Origin: Rhipicephalus microplus
Taxonomy: Eukaryota > Arthropoda > Arachnida > Ixodida > Ixodidae
Direction of reading: 5' to 3'
Assembly: GCF_043290135.1 (NCBI RefSeq)
Contig: NC_134700.1
Coordinates: 81,369,500 to 81,433,499 of the forward strand
DNA: 64,000 bases
Shown here: piece after piece, positions 42,800 to 53,716 of the stretch
Position numbering within the stretch: the first letter of the stretch is position 1
Layout of the letters: every line of letters begins with the position of its first letter
Program-made: the position numbers and the translations under genes
Notes under the pieces: generated by a model
What the model was told of the DNA's origin: nothing
What the model saw: only the letters and a program-made list of their open reading frames with translations
The model's database searches: none

Positions 42800-45460
42800 C
42801 GGAATTCAGTTAGTTACCCTTAAAGACCAGCGGTTATCCTGTCTACGTGCTACATGCCCAGCCCATGTCCATTTCTTCTTCTTGATTTCAGCTATGATAT
42901 CCTTAACCCTCGTTTGTTCCCTAATCCACTCTGCTCTCTTCTTGTCTCTCAAGTTTACACCTACCATTTTTCTTTCCATTGCTCGCTGCGTCGTCCTCAA
43001 TTTAAGCTGAACCCTCTTTGTAAGTCTCCAGGTTTCTGCTCCGTAGCTAAGTACCGGCAAGATACAGCTGTTATATACCTTTCTCTTGAGAGATAGTGGC
43101 AATTTACCTGTCATAACTTGAGAGTGATTGCCAAACATGCTCCACCCCATTCTTATTCTTGTAGTTACTTCAATCTCGTGGTTCGGATCCGCGGTTATGA
43201 CCTGCCCTAAGTAGACATAGTCTTTTACAACTTGAAGTGCACTATTACCTATCTCGAAGCACTGCTCTTTTCCGAGTTAGTTGTACATTACTTTCGTTTC
43301 CTGCAGATTCATTTTAAGACCCACCTTTCTGCTCTCCTTGTCTAACTCCGTAATCATGAGTTGCAATTCGTCCCCTGAGTTACTCAGCAATGCAATGTCA
43401 TGGGCGAAGCGCAGGTTACTAAGGTACTCTCCATGAACTCTTATACCTAGCTGTTCCCATCCTAGGCTTCTGAAAACCTCCTGTAAGCACGCGGTAAATA
43501 GAATTGGGGAAATTGTGTCCCCCTTCCTTACACCCTTCTTGATTGGTATTCTGTGGCTTTCTTTATGAAGCACTATGGTAGCAGTTGATCCCCTGTAGAT
43601 TTCTTCCAGGATGTTTATATATACTTCATCGACGCCCTGATTCCGCAGTGTCTGTATGACAGCTGATATTTCTACTGAATCAAACGCCTTCTCGTAATCT
43701 ATGAAGGCTATGTATAGTGGTTGGTTATATTCTGAGCATTTCTCTATTACCTGATTGATAGTATGAATGTGGTCGATTGTTGAGTAGCCTGTTCGAAATC
43801 CTGCTTGTTCCTTTGGTTGATTGAATTCTAATGTTTTCCTTACTGTGTTAGCATTTACCTTTGTAAATAGTCTGTATACTACAGAGAGCAAGCTGATTGG
43901 CCTGTAATTCTTCAAGTTCTTGTCATCTTCTTTCTTATGTATTAAGATGATGTTAGCGTTCTTCCAAGGCTCTGGTACTCTTCCCGTCAGGAGACACCTC
44001 GTAAACAGGGTGGCTAGTTTTCCTACAACAATCTGTCCTCCATCTTTCAGCAGATCTTATGTTACCTGATCATCACCAGCAGCTTTGCCTCTTTGCATGC
44101 TCTCCAAAGCTTTTATGACTTCTTCTATCATTACTGGTGGGGTGTCATCTGGGTTACCGCTAGTTCTTATAGTATAAAAGTCGTGGTTGTCCCTGCTACT
44201 GTACAGATTTCTGTAAAATTCCTCCGCTATTTCAACTATCCTATCCATATTGGTAGTTATTTTGCCCTCTTTTTCCCTTGGTGCATACATCCGATTTTTG
44301 CCTATCCCAAGTTTCCTCTTCACTGCTTTGACGCTTCCTCCGTTTTTCAGAGCGTGTTCAATTCTCTCTTGTTATATCTTCTTACAGCGGATATCTTACG
44401 CCTATTAATCAACTTCGAAAGCTCTGCCAGTTCTATTTTGTTTGTTGTACTTGAGACTTTCATGATTTGGCACTTCTTAATGAGATTCTTCGTTTCCTGG
44501 GAAAGTTTGCCAGTGTCCTGTCTAACTACCCTGCCTCCAACTTCCACTGTGCACTCCGTAATGATACTCGTCAGATTATTATTCATTGTATATATGCTAA
44601 AACTGGTTTCCTCACTAAGAGCCGAGTACCTGTTCTGAAGCGAAACTCTGAATTCCTGTACTTTCCCTCTCAGTGCTAGCTGATTGATTGGCTTCTTGCG
44701 TATTAGTTTCTGTCGTTCCTTTCTCAAGTCCAGGCGAATTCGAGACCGTACCATTCTATGGTCACTGCATCGTACCTTGCCAACCACTTCGACATCCTGC
44801 ACGATGCCTGGGTGGGCGCTCATTATGAAGTATATTTCGTTCTTATTTTCGCCATTAGTGCTTCTCCATGTCCACTTGCGGTTTCCTCGTTTTCGGTAGA
44901 AGTTATTTAAAATCCGTAAATATTGCGTTCTCCGAATTCTACTAGTAGCTCTCCTCTGGCGTTTCTAGTACCGATGCCATAAGCTCCTACTGCCTGGTCT
45001 CCAGCCTGATTCTTCCCTACCTTTGCATTAAAGTCTCCCATCAGTATTGTATACTGTGTTTTTACCTTACTCATTGCCGATTCCACATCTTCATAGAAGC
45101 TTTCAACTGAAGCGTCATCATGGCTTGATGTAGGTGCGTAGGCCTGTACCACCTTCATCTTGTATCTCTTATTCAGTTTAATTACGATACCTACCATCCT
45201 TTTATTAATGCTATAGTATTCCTCTATGTTGCCACCTATGTTTCTGTGAATTAGGAGCCCCACTCTCAGTTCTCTTCTGTCAGCCAAGCCCCGATAGCAA
45301 AGGACGTGCCCATTCTGTAGCACCGTATAGGCCTCATCTGTCCTCCTAACCTCACTGAGCCCTATTATATCCCATTTAACAGTACTGCTCGAATAGTACT
45401 GCTAGACTTCCTTCACTAGATAAGGTTCTAGCGTTAAACATTGCCAAGTTCAGGTTCCAA
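42800..45460 (-). pseudogene. RTE-like LINE ORF: endonuclease and reverse transcriptase
   Basis: Starts near 45455 with MFNARTLSS-type sequence. Endonuclease blocks: VVQAYAPTS near 45160, ILMGDFNAKVG near 45040, and CSDHRMVRSR near 44770. RT blocks: KNYRPISLLSVVYRLFTKV near 43915, EQAGFRTGYSTIDHI near 43800, AFIDYEKAFDSVE near 43710 and KKGVRKGDTISPILFTACL near 43530. The active site is FAHD instead of FADD (CAT at 43402-43400), so catalysis should be lost. A C-terminal block (SYGAETWRL, WTWAGHVARR) ends near 42806. The frame is broken at least four times. Confidence 0.88.
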
Positions 45461-45734
45461 TGGCGGCCTGTCCGGATCCAGAGATTCTTAGCACCCTCTG
45501 CTGCGTTGCAGATCTGACCGCCGCCGTGGTCAGTTGCTTTCAGCTGCTGCTGACAGAGGGCCGTGAGTTATTTGACGTATGCATGTGGGAGGTAGCGGCC
45601 AGATACCGCACCAGGGTGGCCAATCCTTCTCTGGTGAGGGAGTGCGTTCCCGGCGGTGGTTACCGGTGAGGCCGCACCCCAGGCCTCGTAATGCAGTTCC
45701 ATCACCATGCGGATTTTTTTTCCGGTTGGGAGCT

Positions 45735-45806
45735 GCGCGGCACCGGGATTTGAACCACGGACCTTTTGCATGCGAGGCAGATGCTCTAATCACTACGCCA
45801 TCACTG
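45735..45806 (-). promoter_or_regulatory. tRNA-like head with Pol III A and B boxes
   Basis: On the minus strand an A box TGGCGTAGTGATTAGAG (near 45801-45785) and a B box GGTTCAAATCC (near 45757-45747) are about 40 bases apart. The anticodon loop would read CTCGCAT, anticodon CGC (alanine). The acceptor arms do not pair, and the sequence runs on into the LINE leader, so this is a SINE-type head, not a tRNA gene. Confidence 0.75.
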
Positions 45807-45810
45807 CTGA

Positions 45811-46721
45811 TTTAGCACTATCATTGCATAGTGCTAAAACAGGCGAGGTTTTTTTTAAATATTTACAGGTGCTTGTTACAATAGTTGTTTTCAAAAATAA
45901 TTAGCTAATAACCGAAAATAAACAGCTCACTCATATCTATTACTACATTATATATTAGGTACACATATATTCGCTTTGTGCTGGGGGCGAGAGCTATTCT
46001 AAAACATACAGTTTGCTTCAGTGAGCCATGACACAGCCTAGAATGGACACTTGCTTAATTTTTACATGACAGTAAATAGTAAATAGTCTACACAAAGAAT
46101 TTTATAGTTGTGGTAGTTTTCACTTCATTTTCAATTTTCAGTGAAAATGCTGTCATCCCTCATTAGAGTGCATAAGTTTTTGGCATGTACAGAATTAGTT
46201 GTGTGCTTCTCGGATAACACACACTTTTACCCTAGAGGTAGGATCCCTGCTTTAGCTGTCTTGTCCAGAAATCCTGGTCCAATTTTTATATTTGGTCATC
46301 AAATAACAACCTGTAGTTATTTTAACACATGACTGCCTCAGCAGTAAACACAGTCTTTCATATGTTGCCTAATTGATCTAGTCATTTCTATTTTTAAAAG
46401 GACTTCAAACATATCTGCTGAAACACTCTACATGTTGGACATGGTACAAGCAACGCAAAGTTCTTGGTGTGTTGCTGAAGCCAACATTTGAAGAAGTTTT
46501 CTTTTCAAAATGTTGGCTCCAGTGCCAGCTCATGTTCCAAGGATCCTCCCATGAACTTCTACCTTATTTAAATTCAGAAGTAACGGTCATGAGACAGTCT
46601 TAAGCTGAATTTTTCGAATGTGTTAGTGTGTGTCAGTAGACGCCGCACATCACTCACGAGAGATGCATTTCTAGACATGTTAATTCGCAAGTGCGCAAAA
46701 TTATGCAATTCTGTTTATTAG
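45811..46721. other. Unassigned AT-rich region
   Basis: No gene recognised. GCACTAT/ATAGTGC forms a 7-bp hairpin at 45817-45836, next to the tRNA-like head. Confidence 0.4.
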
Positions 46722-46993
46722 TGTATTAAGCGGAGAAAATTTAAATTCGTTTGTGAGGTGATGTTTCCAAATTAATCTTTTTAGTGATCAGGCTTAATTT
46801 TGATCACGATATAGCTCCGGAACTATTACACCTGTCCTGATGAAACCGGAGCGGCGACAGGTCTACTACTAGGGCTTTGCCCTGTATGAGTTAGAAGTTT
46901 CCCGGTAGGTTATTACCAACTTTAAAAGCGATCGTAAGAAAAAAAGAAAAAAAAAACGTGGTCCGAAGCTTCGATTTGACGGGCATACCTTTT
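46722..46993. repeat. Direct duplication, copy 1 (~270 bp)
   Basis: Begins TATTAAGCGGAGAAAATTTAA and ends near GACGGGCATACCTTT. It is about 85-90 percent alike by eye to 47313-47570. 46994-47312 separates the copies and holds nothing recognised apart from CCCTTAATTAAGGG. Confidence 0.85.
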
Positions 46994-47312
46994 GCCCGAG
47001 CAGTGAGCCACCCTCCTCCTCTGAGCGAGGGCGAGGGAAGACGCAGACGCCTCACGTTTATTAGCGTTTCTCTTCAACTTCTTTTTAACTACATACTTTT
47101 TATTTGGCTAAAGCTATCGAAATACTTTTTTCACAAGAAGCGCATTGTAATGTTCTAAAGGTAGGTTTCCGCGGTGTATCAGTCAAGTTTGTGGTTATTT
47201 TTATAAAAATGTTTTAATGAAACGAATTTTCTGCTGATTACCCCCTTAATTAAGGGCATAGAGAGTACGGAGTTGGGCCTCCAGTTAGCCTATGGGGTGC
47301 TGTTCATTAATA

Positions 47313-47570
47313 TATTAAGAGGACAAAATTTAAATTCGTTTGTGAGGTGATGTTACCAAATTAATCTTTTTATTGATTAGGCTTAATTTTGGTCACGAAA
47401 TAGTTCCGGTACTATTACTCCTGTCCTGATGAAACTTGAGCGGCAACAGGTCTACAACTAGGGCTTTGCACTGTATGAGTTAGAAGTTTCCCAGTAGGTC
47501 ATTATCAAAGTTAAAAGCAATCGTAAAAAAACACGTGGTCCAAGACTTCGATCTGACGGGTGTACCTTTA
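47313..47570. repeat. Direct duplication, copy 2, ending at the Tigger insertion
   Basis: Same unit as 46722-46993; its similarity ends essentially at the TA target of the Tigger element, and the Penelope-like fragment takes over on the far side of Tigger. Confidence 0.85.
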
Positions 47571-47878
47571 TACAGTTGAAACTCGTTATAACGAGACGGG
47601 CTATAACGAAAGAATGGATATTACGAGCCAATCCTAATTCCCCTTGAAAGTCCCCATACAAACCAATGTATTCAAAACCTCGTTTTAACGAGGCAGAATT
47701 TGCCTGTTATGCGATATAACGAACAAATTTTGTTAAAAAGTAAAATTTTGAGCTGATGTCACGACAGTGCACAACGCGAATTTGAGATGGCGCGCAACGC
47801 GAGAACTGTATTTAGCAGTTCAAAACTCCCGCCACGCCCTCCAGCAACGCGCGCAAAGCAGACAACACGCGCTGTTTC

Positions 47879-47936
47879 CGGAGAAGAGGTCGCTGCACGT
47901 GCGCCGCTTGGCGCACGTGCAGCGACCTCTTCTCCG
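47879..47936. repeat. 27-bp perfect hairpin at the LINE 5' junction
   Basis: 47879-47905 and 47910-47936 are exact reverse complements (27 of 27) around a 4-base GCTT loop. The left half belongs to Tigger sequence; the right half is an inverted copy of it joined directly to the LINE. Confidence 0.95.
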
Positions 47937-50450
47937 CGTAACAAGTCACCCCGGAAAAGAAGACACAAACCCAAAAGTTGGTGGGATGAGGTAGTTAGGA
48001 AAGCCATAGCAAAACGTTAGGAAGCCTCTAGGGAACACAGACATGCTAAGCAGCAGGGTGAACCGACAGATGATGTTGAAAAAAAATGGGAAACCTTTCT
48101 AAGCTGTAGAAGGGCTGCATTCCTTCTGATCAATGAAAAGATTAGAAGAAAGGGAGCTCAGTGGCTGGCAGAAGTACATAAAAAAGAGAGAAAGGCAGCT
48201 GCGAAATTTTGGAACCCTCTAGACTCCTTAAAAAATGAGACGAGCCTAGAGCAGAGTTTTATAACTACAGCCCAACGTTCCAGGCTAGAAGGTGACGAAG
48301 CTATTGAATATATAAGAACAAGGGTGACAGAAAAATTTCAACAAAGAAGTACTTTATGCACCACAATAGACAAGGACGAATCAAGTGGTGCAATGACTCC
48401 ATTTTCACAAGGTGAGTGGGAAAGGGCTGAGAAAAGGCTTCCTAGTAGTACATCAACAGGCCCAGATGGCATTCCAATTAGGCTGATAAAGACATTAGGT
48501 CCGAAGTCTAAGCAGGCGTTGAGAGAGGCAGTGAGCAAAATAATAATTGATGGTGAAGTTCCCGATGGATGGAAACTTAGCAGGATGAGCATGACCTATA
48601 AAGGAAAGGGGGACAAAGCTGACATAAACAACTACCGTCCTATAACAGTGACATCAGTGGTCTACAGGCTGGCGGTGCAGATTATAAAGGAAAGACTGCA
48701 GGCATGAATAGAAGATGAGGGGGTGCTGGGGGAACTGCAGAATGGGTTTCGGAAAGACAGGAGGTTGGAAGACAATCTGTTCTCACTGACGCAGTGCATC
48801 GAAATAGCAGAAAAGGAACACAGGCTTCTGTGCCTAGCATTCTTGGATATCAAGGGAGCGTACGATAGCGTGGTTCAAGAGGAATTGTGGGGAATACTGG
48901 ACAGACTAGGCGTGGAACATGTAGTCACTAATCTTTTAAAGGGTATCTATAAAGGTAACAAGGTAGTTATAAAGTGGGAAAAACAGGTATCCAAGGCTGC
49001 CGAGGTAAAACGGGGGCTTAGGCAGGGGTGCCCCCTGTCACCCTTATTATTCATGATGTACCTACAAGGATTAGAGGCAAAAGTAGAGGGAAGTGGGCTG
49101 GGATTCAACCTCTCTTTAGTCAAACAAGGAAAACTTATTGATCAGGCACTACCAGCAATAATGTACGCAGATGATATAGTGCTAATGGCCAACAACAAGG
49201 AAGATTTGCAGAGATTGATGGACATCTGCGGTAATGAGGGAGATAGGTTGAATTTTAGATTCAGTAAGGAAAAATCAGCCGTCATGATTTTCAATGACAA
49301 CGAAGGTAGTGAGCTTAGGATACAGGAGGTCACGCTAGAGATAACAGATAAATACAAATATCTGGGCGTATGGATAAGCAATGGGACCGAGTACCTGAAA
49401 GAACACGAAATATACGTGACGACTAAAGGTAACAGGAATGCCGCAGGGATGAAAAATGGGGCACTGTGGAATTACAATAGGTATAATGTTGTGAAAAGAA
49501 TATGGAAAGGGGTCATGGTTCCTGGGCGGACGTTCGGCAATGCGGTCTTGTGCATGAGATCAGAAGTTCAAGCAAGATTAGAAATTAAGCAACGTGGAAT
49601 AGGTGAGCTTGCTTTAGGAGCTCACGGGAATACACCAAATCAGGGAGTACAAGGTGATATGGGATGGACATCATTTGAGGGCAGGGAAGCTAGCAGCAAG
49701 ATAAAATTTGAGAAGCAATTGAGAGAAATGAAGGAGGAGCGTTGGGCTAGGAAGGTTTTCAGCTACTTGTACATGAAGAATGTCGATACAAAATGGAGAA
49801 AGCGAACTAGGAAGATGACTGGTAAATACTTAGAAAACAGCAGGTGGGCAAACCAAAAAGAACTATCGGTTAAGAAGAAAGTGAAGGAGACGGAGACTGA
49901 CATGTGGAAAATGGGCATGATTAAGAAGTCCGCACTAGAGATCTATCGAACTTTTAAGCAGGAAATTGCCAAGGAAAGGATCTATGATAATACTCGGGGT
50001 AGTTCTCTACTGTTACAGGCAAGGACGGGAGTACTGCGAACCAAGACATATCAGGCCAAATACGTAGGGGTAGACACAGTATGCAGTGCGTTTAGAGGGG
50101 AAGAAGAAACTTCCGAACGCTTGATAATGTTCTGTAAAGGGCTTCACCCTATAGTTCAGGTTGATGGCGCAGAGTTTTTCAAAGCACTGGGGTTTAGGGA
50201 CCGGGAGGGCAAAATAGACTTTAAGCGGGTAGACTTAACTAGAAAAACGTTATCTGATTGGTGGCTAAAGTCAAGGCACGAGTGAAAATTAAACTCTTCA
50301 CTGCAAAATACGAATCCTCAAACTCACTTTTTAAGGAAAAATAATATAGTTTTGGGTTCATTAAGTATTACGGCTTGGTGGTGCTAGCCACCGCCGGATC
50401 TAAAGGGTACAGCCATATCCATCCATCCATCCATTCATCCATCCATCCAT
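47911..50450 (+). mobile_element. 5'-truncated LINE nested in Tigger, (ATCC)n tail
   Basis: It starts in the linker before RT, so the endonuclease and ORF1 are missing. It ends with a small GGTGG/CCACC hairpin (50377-50392) and an ATCC/CATC tail at 50417-50450. A possible short target repeat TTGGC lies at 47908-47912 and 50450-50454. Its clade is uncertain. Confidence 0.8.
48021..50285 (+). pseudogene. LINE ORF2 (RT), two in-frame stops
   Basis: One frame runs from the 5' junction to TGA 50283-50285 with stops only at 48018-48020 (TAG) and 48705-48707 (TGA). RT blocks: STSTGPDGIPIRLIKTLG near 48450, NNYRPITVTSVVYRL near 48630, LQNGFRKDRRLEDNLFSL near 48735, AFLDIKGAYDSVVQ near 48840, KRGLRQGCPLSPLLFMMYL near 49010, and an intact YADDIVLM near 49165. 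The C-terminal Cys/His region near 50080-50145 retains C and H residues (CSAFRGEEETSERLIMFC) but lacks one expected Cys pair. Otherwise strikingly well kept for a truncated copy. Confidence 0.87.
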
Positions 50451-50776
50451 TGGCTACCACCGACAGCGGAGCGTTCCGCAGCTCCACGAACGTCTCGCCC
50501 TTTTCTTTTGTGTCTTCTTTATATTCTCCCTCTCCCCTTTCTCATGGCGCTGAGGCGCATTTGCTAATCTAACATACCCCCTTCCCCTTGAGTAACCGGT
50601 TCCTAGAGGGCAGCGCTAAAGAGCGCTCCTTCTGCCCCTTCCTCTTCACATTCACCTTCTTTGCAAGTGTTGTCGCTGGGCGACGTGAGCCGCGTTGCTT
50701 TTGCGTACGTGTTTATTTTCTTTTTCGACCGCTTCCGCCTTATCTTTTATCGTGCTGCGCTCGTGATTCCAGCAAC

Positions 50777-52328
50777 ATGAATGCGCCAGGCGGGAAGCGA
50801 AAGCGCATAACGCTAGATCTGAACACGGCTGTGATAAGAGCCGTCGAATCGGGGACCAAGAAAGGCAACGTGGCAAGAGACTTTGGCGTATCAACGAGCA
50901 CACTGTCCACCATCTTGAGCAAGCAGGAGTCCATCATCGACACAGTCGCACGCGGCATGAAAGGAAGCGCTAAGAGGATGAGGGCACCTGCCTTTGAAGC
51001 GGTCTAAAAGGCCGTTTTTAAATGGTTCTTGGACACGCGGGCCGTGAATCTGCCGGTGAACGGCGCCTTGCTGCAAAGAAAAGCGAGAGACTTCGCCTGC
51101 ATCATGGGCTATGACAACTTCGTAGCAAGTTCAGGTTGGCTCCAACGACTCAAGGAGCGCCACGACGTTGTCGGGAGAGCGGTCTGCGGCGAATCGCAAT
51201 CTGTCGTCGAAGCAGAGGCTACCAAGTGGGCGAAAGAAAACATCGTGTGGCTGCTAGAAAAATACAGTTTGGAGGATATTTTTAGCGCGGATGAAACCGC
51301 TTTCTTTTGCAACATGTTGCCGCACAAGACGTTAGCCCACAAAAGCGAGCCGTGCCATGGCGGCAAACAAAGTAAGCTGCGGATCACTGCGCTACTTTGT
51401 GCAAACATGACCGGCTCTGAGAAGCTGCCAATTTTCATAATTGGCAAAAGTGCATCCCCTCGCTGCTTTAAGGGGTAGAGGCAGCTCCCAGTCAAGCACG
51501 TAGCCAATCGCAAAGCCTGGATGACCAGGGAAATTTTTTCAAAATGGCTTTGCGAATGGGACGAGGAGCTGGCAAAAGCAAACCGCAAGGTGTGCCTTGT
51601 TTTAGATAACTGCACCGCCCACCATACCGCTGCCGTGCTTCAAAACAACGAGCTGCTGTTCCTTCCTGCCAACTGCACAGCAAAAACACAGCCGCTTAAC
51701 CAAGGTGTGATTATGTCGCTGAAGGCAGGTTACCGCAAGCGTGTGATAGACAAGCTCCTGCTCAACATGAGGATGAAGCGAGACACCGATGTTGACTTGT
51801 ACGCTGCGCTCGAAATGCTTCAAGCGGCGTGGATGAGTGTGACGGCGACCACGATCGCAAACTGCTTTCGACAAGCCTCGTTTGCCGCCACACCAGACGC
51901 CAGCGATGAGCCATCAGACGAGCCCACTGTGCCAGACGGTTTTGCCACATCAGACGAAGTCGCTGCATCATGGACGGCACTTCGTGACGCCGGTGTAGTG
52001 CCTGACAGCGAGTCGTTTTGCGACTATGTGAGTGCGAACTCGGAAGTGCTGGCAACGGAGCAGCTCCTGCATGACGATATTGTGAGCGCTGTCAGTGATC
52101 GTAACGAAACCAGTGAGTGACGATGACTCTGTCGACGAACAGGAGACAAACGTGCCAACGGCGTCGGAGGCATTAGACGCGGTGGGCGTACTGCGCCGGT
52201 ACTTCGGCACTCACGAGGGCGGCGAAGATGGCTTGAAAATTGCGGCCGCAGCTGAGCGAGCCATCGTTCGCATCAGGAAGATGCATCAACGTCAAATTAC
52301 GGACTACTCTGCACCTAAGTCTGCCTGA
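50777..52328 (+). pseudogene. Tigger/pogo transposase
   Basis: ATG 50777 opens a CENP-B-type DNA-binding protein: first helix-turn-helix KRKRITLDLNTAVIRAVESG with NVARDFGVSTSTLSTIL (residues 8-55), second CENP-B domain around SGWLQRLKERH, then the DDE_1 core with D in IFSADETAFF (near 51285) and D in LVLDNCTAHH (near 51605). The third acidic residue, normally in the QPLDQG motif, is Asn (QPLNQG; AAC at 51698-51700). In-frame stops lie at 51005-51007 (TAA) and 51476-51478 (TAG), and a frameshift near 52100 separates the last part (to 52328). Dead by four criteria. Confidence 0.92.
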
Positions 52329-52586
52329 AATGCAAGCTGTGTATTTTGAAGTGCATTAAAACAGGTGCGTGAATTTTTCCTTTTTATTTGGGAATGTGGT
52401 TATTTTGTTGCAAACCACCGTGCGACGGGATGCTATTTCACCCGCTATTTTTTTGGGGTAAGTACAGTGCATAATATTTGCGGTAAATGCCCGTTACGGT
52501 ATAACGAAATATTGGTTATAACGAGCAAATTAACATATTGGTTATAACGAGCAAGTTAAACCTCGTTATAACGAGGTTTAACTGTA

Positions 52587-52990
52587 TATAATCTAGGTAC
52601 CGTTTATAGATTAAACGTTTGATATCACAACATGAAAGAAAATTGGACTCTATAAGGTGCATGAATATGTTAGCCTAGTTTGGGGCCATTCTTGTACCCA
52701 TTGCCGTGCCGCTGATTTATATGTAGTACTGATTGTTCAATTCAAAGCTGTTCAATTCGAGTACAAGTCTCGTTAAGGTTTCAATTACTTTTTTGCTTGG
52801 ATATGTGACAGGATTGTGGGTGCCATACGTTTCAACAAGTGCCCCTACGTCATCGTCATGTTGGATATTTGTGTAGAGTGAACTAATGTCCAATGTTACA
52901 AGAAATGCACCGTCTGGTATTTGTGGGAATTGAAGCTGGCCCGCTGCCTTTGCGCGGGCTTTGGCCGCCTTTTCTGCCGTTCTCATGTAC
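52587..52990 (-). pseudogene. Penelope-like element RT fragment
   Basis: On the minus strand: FLVTLDISSLYTNIQHDD (RT motif A region) near 52905, a stop near 52716, GTAMGTRMAPN (motif B) near 52700, and YKRYLDY near 52600 where Penelope-like RTs have YLDD. The fragment is cut exactly at the catalytic motif by the Tigger insertion site. No GIY-YIG endonuclease is visible. The SSLYTNI and GTAMGTRMAPN motifs are characteristic of the family. Confidence 0.78.
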
Positions 52991-53716
52991 CGACATGTCT
53001 GCCCTCCTTTACTGTCTGCCGCGCTGGGAGAGCGGAGTGACGTTTAACCCCCTCAGCCGATAGCGGATGTTCACTGTGGCGCCGCACGCGGAGTCTCCTG
53101 AGAGGTGCTCGCGCGCTGTGTCGGGAGCGGGCAGACAGATACTCTCAGGGACTGCAAACAGTGAGCCACGCAATCTTTTCCGTCCGTCGACTACCGTCGC
53201 TCGGGGCTCGTCGGACTTCGCTGACGGCCCCTCGCGCCCGAGACTAACGCTCACCTTTTGTTGCCCCACTGCGTACGCACAGTCGAAGGGCGGTACGGTG
53301 TCCTAGTCCGTCGCCTAGCTACGCCGACCCGTCTCCCTCCGAAGCCAACGCGAGCGCCTTTGCCCTCGCTCGAACAACCGGGCCTTGGTCCCGGTGTCTC
53401 CGTGGATCACGTTTACCGCGGAGACGTGCTCGTGGCACCCTGTGTAGTACTTTTAAGCCCGTGGCGTGGATAAGCCTATTTGCTTTCCCGCTGCGCCTTT
53501 GCAACGGGCTGTACTGCGTTTGGTGTTGCCAGAATAAAGATGAATTATCTCACTTTTAACCCAGGCATTAGGCTTCTTTGTAATTTCGCACCTTGTGGAG
53601 ACCAAATTTTTGATGCAATTAATGACTTTTGCCTTGAATTGTAACTATAGTGATCCATTGATAATCTCTTGTCCGTACATAGATCGTACATGGCAAGAAA
53701 TTGGTGCTTAAGATAT
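52991..53716. other. GC-rich LTR-like segment (~53013-53564) and flank
   Basis: A GC-rich, non-coding block starts TGTCTGCC at 53013, has AATAAA at 53533-53538, and ends near AACCCA at about 53563, which would suit a solo LTR of about 550 bp. No target duplication or second copy in the window supports it. 53565-53716 may be the continuation of the CR1-like LINE found beyond Gypsy-A2, but no diagnostic motif is present. Confidence 0.3.
53713..53716. repeat. Target-site duplication ATAT of Gypsy-A2
   Basis: ATAT here and at 59697-59700. Same 4-bp word as for Gypsy-A1. Confidence 0.8.

Larger units (their letters stand above)
42598..45810 (-). mobile_element. RTE-like LINE, near full length, with tRNA-like head
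   Basis: A compact LINE with endonuclease and RT in one ORF, a very short 3' UTR and a trinucleotide tail, which is the RTE layout. Its 5' end runs through a GC-rich leader (45460-45735) into a tRNA-like sequence with Pol III boxes (45735-45806). Target duplications were not found. Confidence 0.78.
47573..52584 (+). mobile_element. Tigger/pogo DNA transposon split by a LINE
   Basis: Terminal inverted repeats begin CAGTTGAAACTCGTTATAAC at 47573 and end GTTATAACGAGGTTTAACTG at 52584, flanked by TA on both sides (47571-47572, 52585-52586), the pogo-type duplication. Near the right end the unit ATATTGGTTATAACGAGCAA is repeated twice (from about 52509 and 52533), probably transposase-binding sites. 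Removing the LINE at about 47911-50450 leaves about 2.47 kb, a usual Tigger length. Confidence 0.93.

Noticed and set aside
45735..45806. tRNA-Ala(CGC) gene
   Set aside because: Acceptor arms do not pair and the sequence is fused to the LINE leader.
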